Positions 5,039-6,980 of a DNA stretch of 6,980 nt are shown one piece after another. Position 1 is the stretch's first letter. Each line of letters starts with the position of its first letter. This DNA comes from Congregibacter sp. (lineage in GTDB: Bacteria; Pseudomonadota; Gammaproteobacteria; Pseudomonadales; Halieaceae). The translations under genes and the position numbers were made by a program. The notes below the pieces were generated by a model. The model made no database searches. It saw only the letters and a program-made list of their open reading frames with translations, and had not been told where the DNA came from. The DNA is taken from NCBI GenBank assembly GCA_013911345.1, contig JACETJ010000070.1, positions 1-6,980 on the forward strand. Direction: 5' to 3'.

Positions 5039-6295
5039 ATGAGCGAATACAGCGTCAAGAACATCTCCAAATTGCCGATGCTTTTCCCCGACAGGCAAGG
5101 AGGGCTGGCACGCTCGCTGATGCTCAAGGTCTTGGCCAAGCTTCAGGTCGGCTCGCTGACGATTAAAGAAGAGGGTGAGACGCTTGTTTTTGGCTCCAAG
5201 TCCGACCCCTCCGCGCCCCACGCAGAGGTACATGTCCATGACAGCGACCTGTATCGACGTGTTTTGACCGGGGGCAGTATCGCCGCAGGTGAAACCTTTA
5301 TCGAAGGCATCTGGAGCAGCCCGGACCTCACCGCCGTCACTCGCGCCTTCAGCGCCAACATGGCGATGCTTGAGGCAATGTCTGACAGGCAGCATTGCCT
5401 CGCTCGTATTGCGCTCAAGTTGAATCACTGGGCGCGACGCAACACATCAAGGCGCTCGCGGGAAAACATCTCGGCACACTACGACCTTGGCAACGACTTT
5501 TTCTCTCTGTTTCTCGATCCGAGCATGATGTATTCGTCTGCGGTCTTCCCTGCCCCCGATAGCGATCTGGCCGCGGCTTCACAGCACAAGTTACATCTGA
5601 TCTGTGAGGATCTTGAGCTCAAGCCCACGGATCATCTGGTGGAAATAGGCACCGGGTGGGGTGGTATGGCCATCTATGCCGCCGAACACTACGGTTGTCG
5701 AGTGACGACCACTACTATCTCTAAAGAGCAATTTGACTACACCGTAGAGGCGGTGGCTCAGCGCGGCCTGCAAGACCGCATCACCGTACTATTTGATGAC
5801 TACCGGGATCTCACCGGCGAGTTCGACAAGCTGGTGTCTATCGAGATGATTGAGGCCGTGGGGCATCAGTTCTACGACACCTACTTTCAGAAGGTCAGCA
5901 GGCTACTCAAGCCCACGGGCAAGGCGGTGATCCAAGCCATCACCATGACCGAGCAACGCTACGAGCAAGCGCGCGACTCTGTGGACTTCATCAAACGCTA
6001 TATTTTCCCGGGCGGGTGCCTGCCCTCACTCACCGTCATTAACGATGCATTAGCGCGCATGACAGATATGCAGATGAGTCACCTGCGCGACATCACACGG
6101 GACTACGCCGACACGCTGAGCACCTGGCACGAGACTTTCCTTGAGCGGCTGGATCAGGTGCGTGGCATGGGCTTCGACGACCGGTTTATCAATATGTGGC
6201 GCTACTACCTTAGCTATTGCGAGGGGGGCTTCCGCGAGCGCATCATTGGCACCTATCAAATCACCATGACCAAGCCGGGGTACCGCCCCGACTGA
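5039..6295 (+). CDS. Cyclopropane-fatty-acid-synthase-like SAM methyltransferase (possibly UfaM-like)
   Basis: This 418-residue SAM-dependent enzyme (COG2230 family) transfers a methylene or methyl group to the double bond of unsaturated acyl chains on membrane phospholipids. An N-terminal lipid-binding region (1-135) precedes the catalytic domain, which has AHYDLGNDFFSLFLDPSMMY (146-165), the SAM motif I VEIGTGWGG (201-209), TTTISKEQFDY (224-234), DDYRDL (253-258) and YIFPGGCLPSL (321-331). Compared with my recollection of E. coli Cfa, E239 (here E272), I268 (I301) and Y316 (Y356) are kept. C139 is Ser (S167, in YSSAVF) and H266 is Gln (Q299, in VIQAI); both are bicarbonate-site positions. 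The product may therefore be a methyl-branched alkene, as for UfaM, rather than a cyclopropane; that is inference. It is the third gene of the RpoE-linked operon. Length is slightly above E. coli Cfa (382). Confidence 0.9.
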   Translation: MSEYSVKNISKLPMLFPDRQGGLARSLMLKVLAKLQVGSLTIKEEGETLVFGSKSDPSAPHAEVHVHDSDLYRRVLTGGSIAAGETFIEGIWSSPDLTAVTRAFSANMAMLEAMSDRQHCLARIALKLNHWARRNTSRRSRENISAHYDLGNDFFSLFLDPSMMYSSAVFPAPDSDLAAASQHKLHLICEDLELKPTDHLVEIGTGWGGMAIYAAEHYGCRVTTTTISKEQFDYTVEAVAQRGLQDRITVLFDDYRDLTGEFDKLVSIEMIEAVGHQFYDTYFQKVSRLLKPTGKAVIQAITMTEQRYEQARDSVDFIKRYIFPGGCLPSLTVINDALARMTDMQMSHLRDITRDYADTLSTWHETFLERLDQVRGMGFDDRFINMWRYYLSYCEGGFRERIIGTYQITMTKPGYRPD

Positions 6296-6305
6296 TCCAC
6301 TGCCT

Positions 6306-6980
6306 ATGCTGCTGTCTCTTGCGCCGATCGCGCTGCTGGTTCTACTCCTCTCCGCCTCGGTGGCGCTTTTTGGCTCGGACGCATCCTACGGACCCAACCA
6401 AGTTGCACTGATCATTGCCTCAGCGGCCACCATGCTGGTGGGCTGGCGCCGCGGTATGAGCTGGCAGGCGATTCAGGACGGCATGGTCGGCGCGATCAGC
6501 GTATCGATCATGCCCATGATGATTCTGCTCTCTGTGGGCGCGCTAATTGGCAGCTGGATTATCAGTGGCACCGTGCCGGGCATGATCTATTACGGTGTGC
6601 AGCTGCTGGACCCCGGCTTCTTTTACGCGGCATCCGCCGCCATCTGTGCGCTGGCCTCGCTGAGCCTGGGTAGCTCATGGACCGTCGCCGGCACGCTGGG
6701 CATCGGCCTCATGGGTATCGCCACCACCTACTCGCTATCGCCCGCGATCACGGCCGGCGCTGTCATCTCGGGCGCCTATTTTGGCGACAAGCTCTCGCCG
6801 CTCTCAGATACCACCAATCTGGCCGCGGCAGCGGTAGGCGTGGATCTGTTTGAGCACATCAAAAACATGCTGTGGACCACCGTGCCCGCCTTTGTTGCGG
6901 CACTGGTCATTTTTTCATTCATTGGCAGTGAGGGGGCCGCCACGCCCGAGAACATCACCGAGATCCGCACAGCCTTGGCC
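6306..6980 (+). CDS. nhaC: NhaC-type Na+/H+ antiporter, N-terminal part
   Basis: The first 225 codons of an inner-membrane NhaC-family sodium/proton antiporter run open to the right edge, so no stop is seen. A hydrophobic helix at residues 3-22 is followed by SYGPNQVAL (27-35), an amphipathic segment (GWRRGMSWQAIQDGM), and further helices. The family hallmarks are GSSWTVAGTLGIGLMGIA (122-139) and GAYFGDKLSPLSDTTNLA (156-173), which are nearly diagnostic. The ATG at 6306 lies 10 bases after the methyltransferase stop and has no recognisable Shine-Dalgarno, though the following sequence begins as the family does. Full-length members have about 450-500 residues, so roughly half is present. It may be co-transcribed with the lipid genes because there is no room for a terminator or usual promoter in the gap, but a promoter within the end of the methyltransferase gene cannot be excluded. 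Its cation role has no known link to singlet oxygen. Confidence 0.9.
   Translation, partial: MLLSLAPIALLVLLLSASVALFGSDASYGPNQVALIIASAATMLVGWRRGMSWQAIQDGMVGAISVSIMPMMILLSVGALIGSWIISGTVPGMIYYGVQLLDPGFFYAASAAICALASLSLGSSWTVAGTLGIGLMGIATTYSLSPAITAGAVISGAYFGDKLSPLSDTTNLAAAAVGVDLFEHIKNMLWTTVPAFVAALVIFSFIGSEGAATPENITEIRTALA

Noticed and set aside
4994..5428. A 144-codon minus-strand ORF opposite the methyltransferase gene
   Set aside because: It is a shadow of a clear coding frame, with no family features and no ribosome site of note.

Overview
The window (roughly 55% G+C by eye) looks like chromosome of a marine gammaproteobacterium, possibly of the Halieaceae/OM60-NOR5 kind. That placement is an inference from gene content and protein flavour; no rRNA or marker phylogeny is available here. 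Every base except three short gaps is assigned to genes, and I saw no insertion sequence, tRNA, rRNA or CRISPR.

Left block (1-1265, minus strand): the start of a split-subunit proton-translocating NAD(P) transhydrogenase operon. The alpha-1 subunit gene (pntAA) is complete. It is followed after one base by the first 40 codons of alpha-2 (pntAB), which runs off the left edge.

Central block (1404-2791, minus strand): a group IV (ECF) sigma factor of the RpoE type and its zinc-binding anti-sigma factor ChrR, the pair that in Rhodobacter sphaeroides senses singlet oxygen. An unusual 113-base gap separates the two genes. It is almost exactly filled by an unrecognised 33-codon ORF with a good ribosome-binding site.

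Right block (2989-6295, plus strand), divergent from rpoE: an FAD-dependent amine-oxidase-like oxidoreductase (COG2907 type), a DUF1365 protein (COG3496 type) starting at a GTG in a four-base GTGA overlap, and a cyclopropane-fatty-acid-synthase-like SAM methyltransferase (COG2230 type). An RpoE-like promoter (TGATCC, 18 bases, TAAC) lies just upstream. Families of this kind are in the RpoE/ChrR singlet-oxygen regulon and are linked to methylated and furan fatty acids made on phospholipid acyl chains (UfaM/UfaD/UfaO work in R. sphaeroides). The best reading is therefore a sensor, sigma factor and lipid-modifying effector module: ChrR releases RpoE under singlet oxygen, RpoE fires the divergent promoter, and the three enzymes modify membrane acyl chains. 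Two residues that bind bicarbonate in E. coli Cfa appear replaced in the methyltransferase, which fits methyl transfer without cyclopropane closure.

Right edge (6306-6980): the N-terminal 225 codons of an NhaC-type Na+/H+ antiporter, starting only 10 bases after the methyltransferase and possibly co-transcribed with it.
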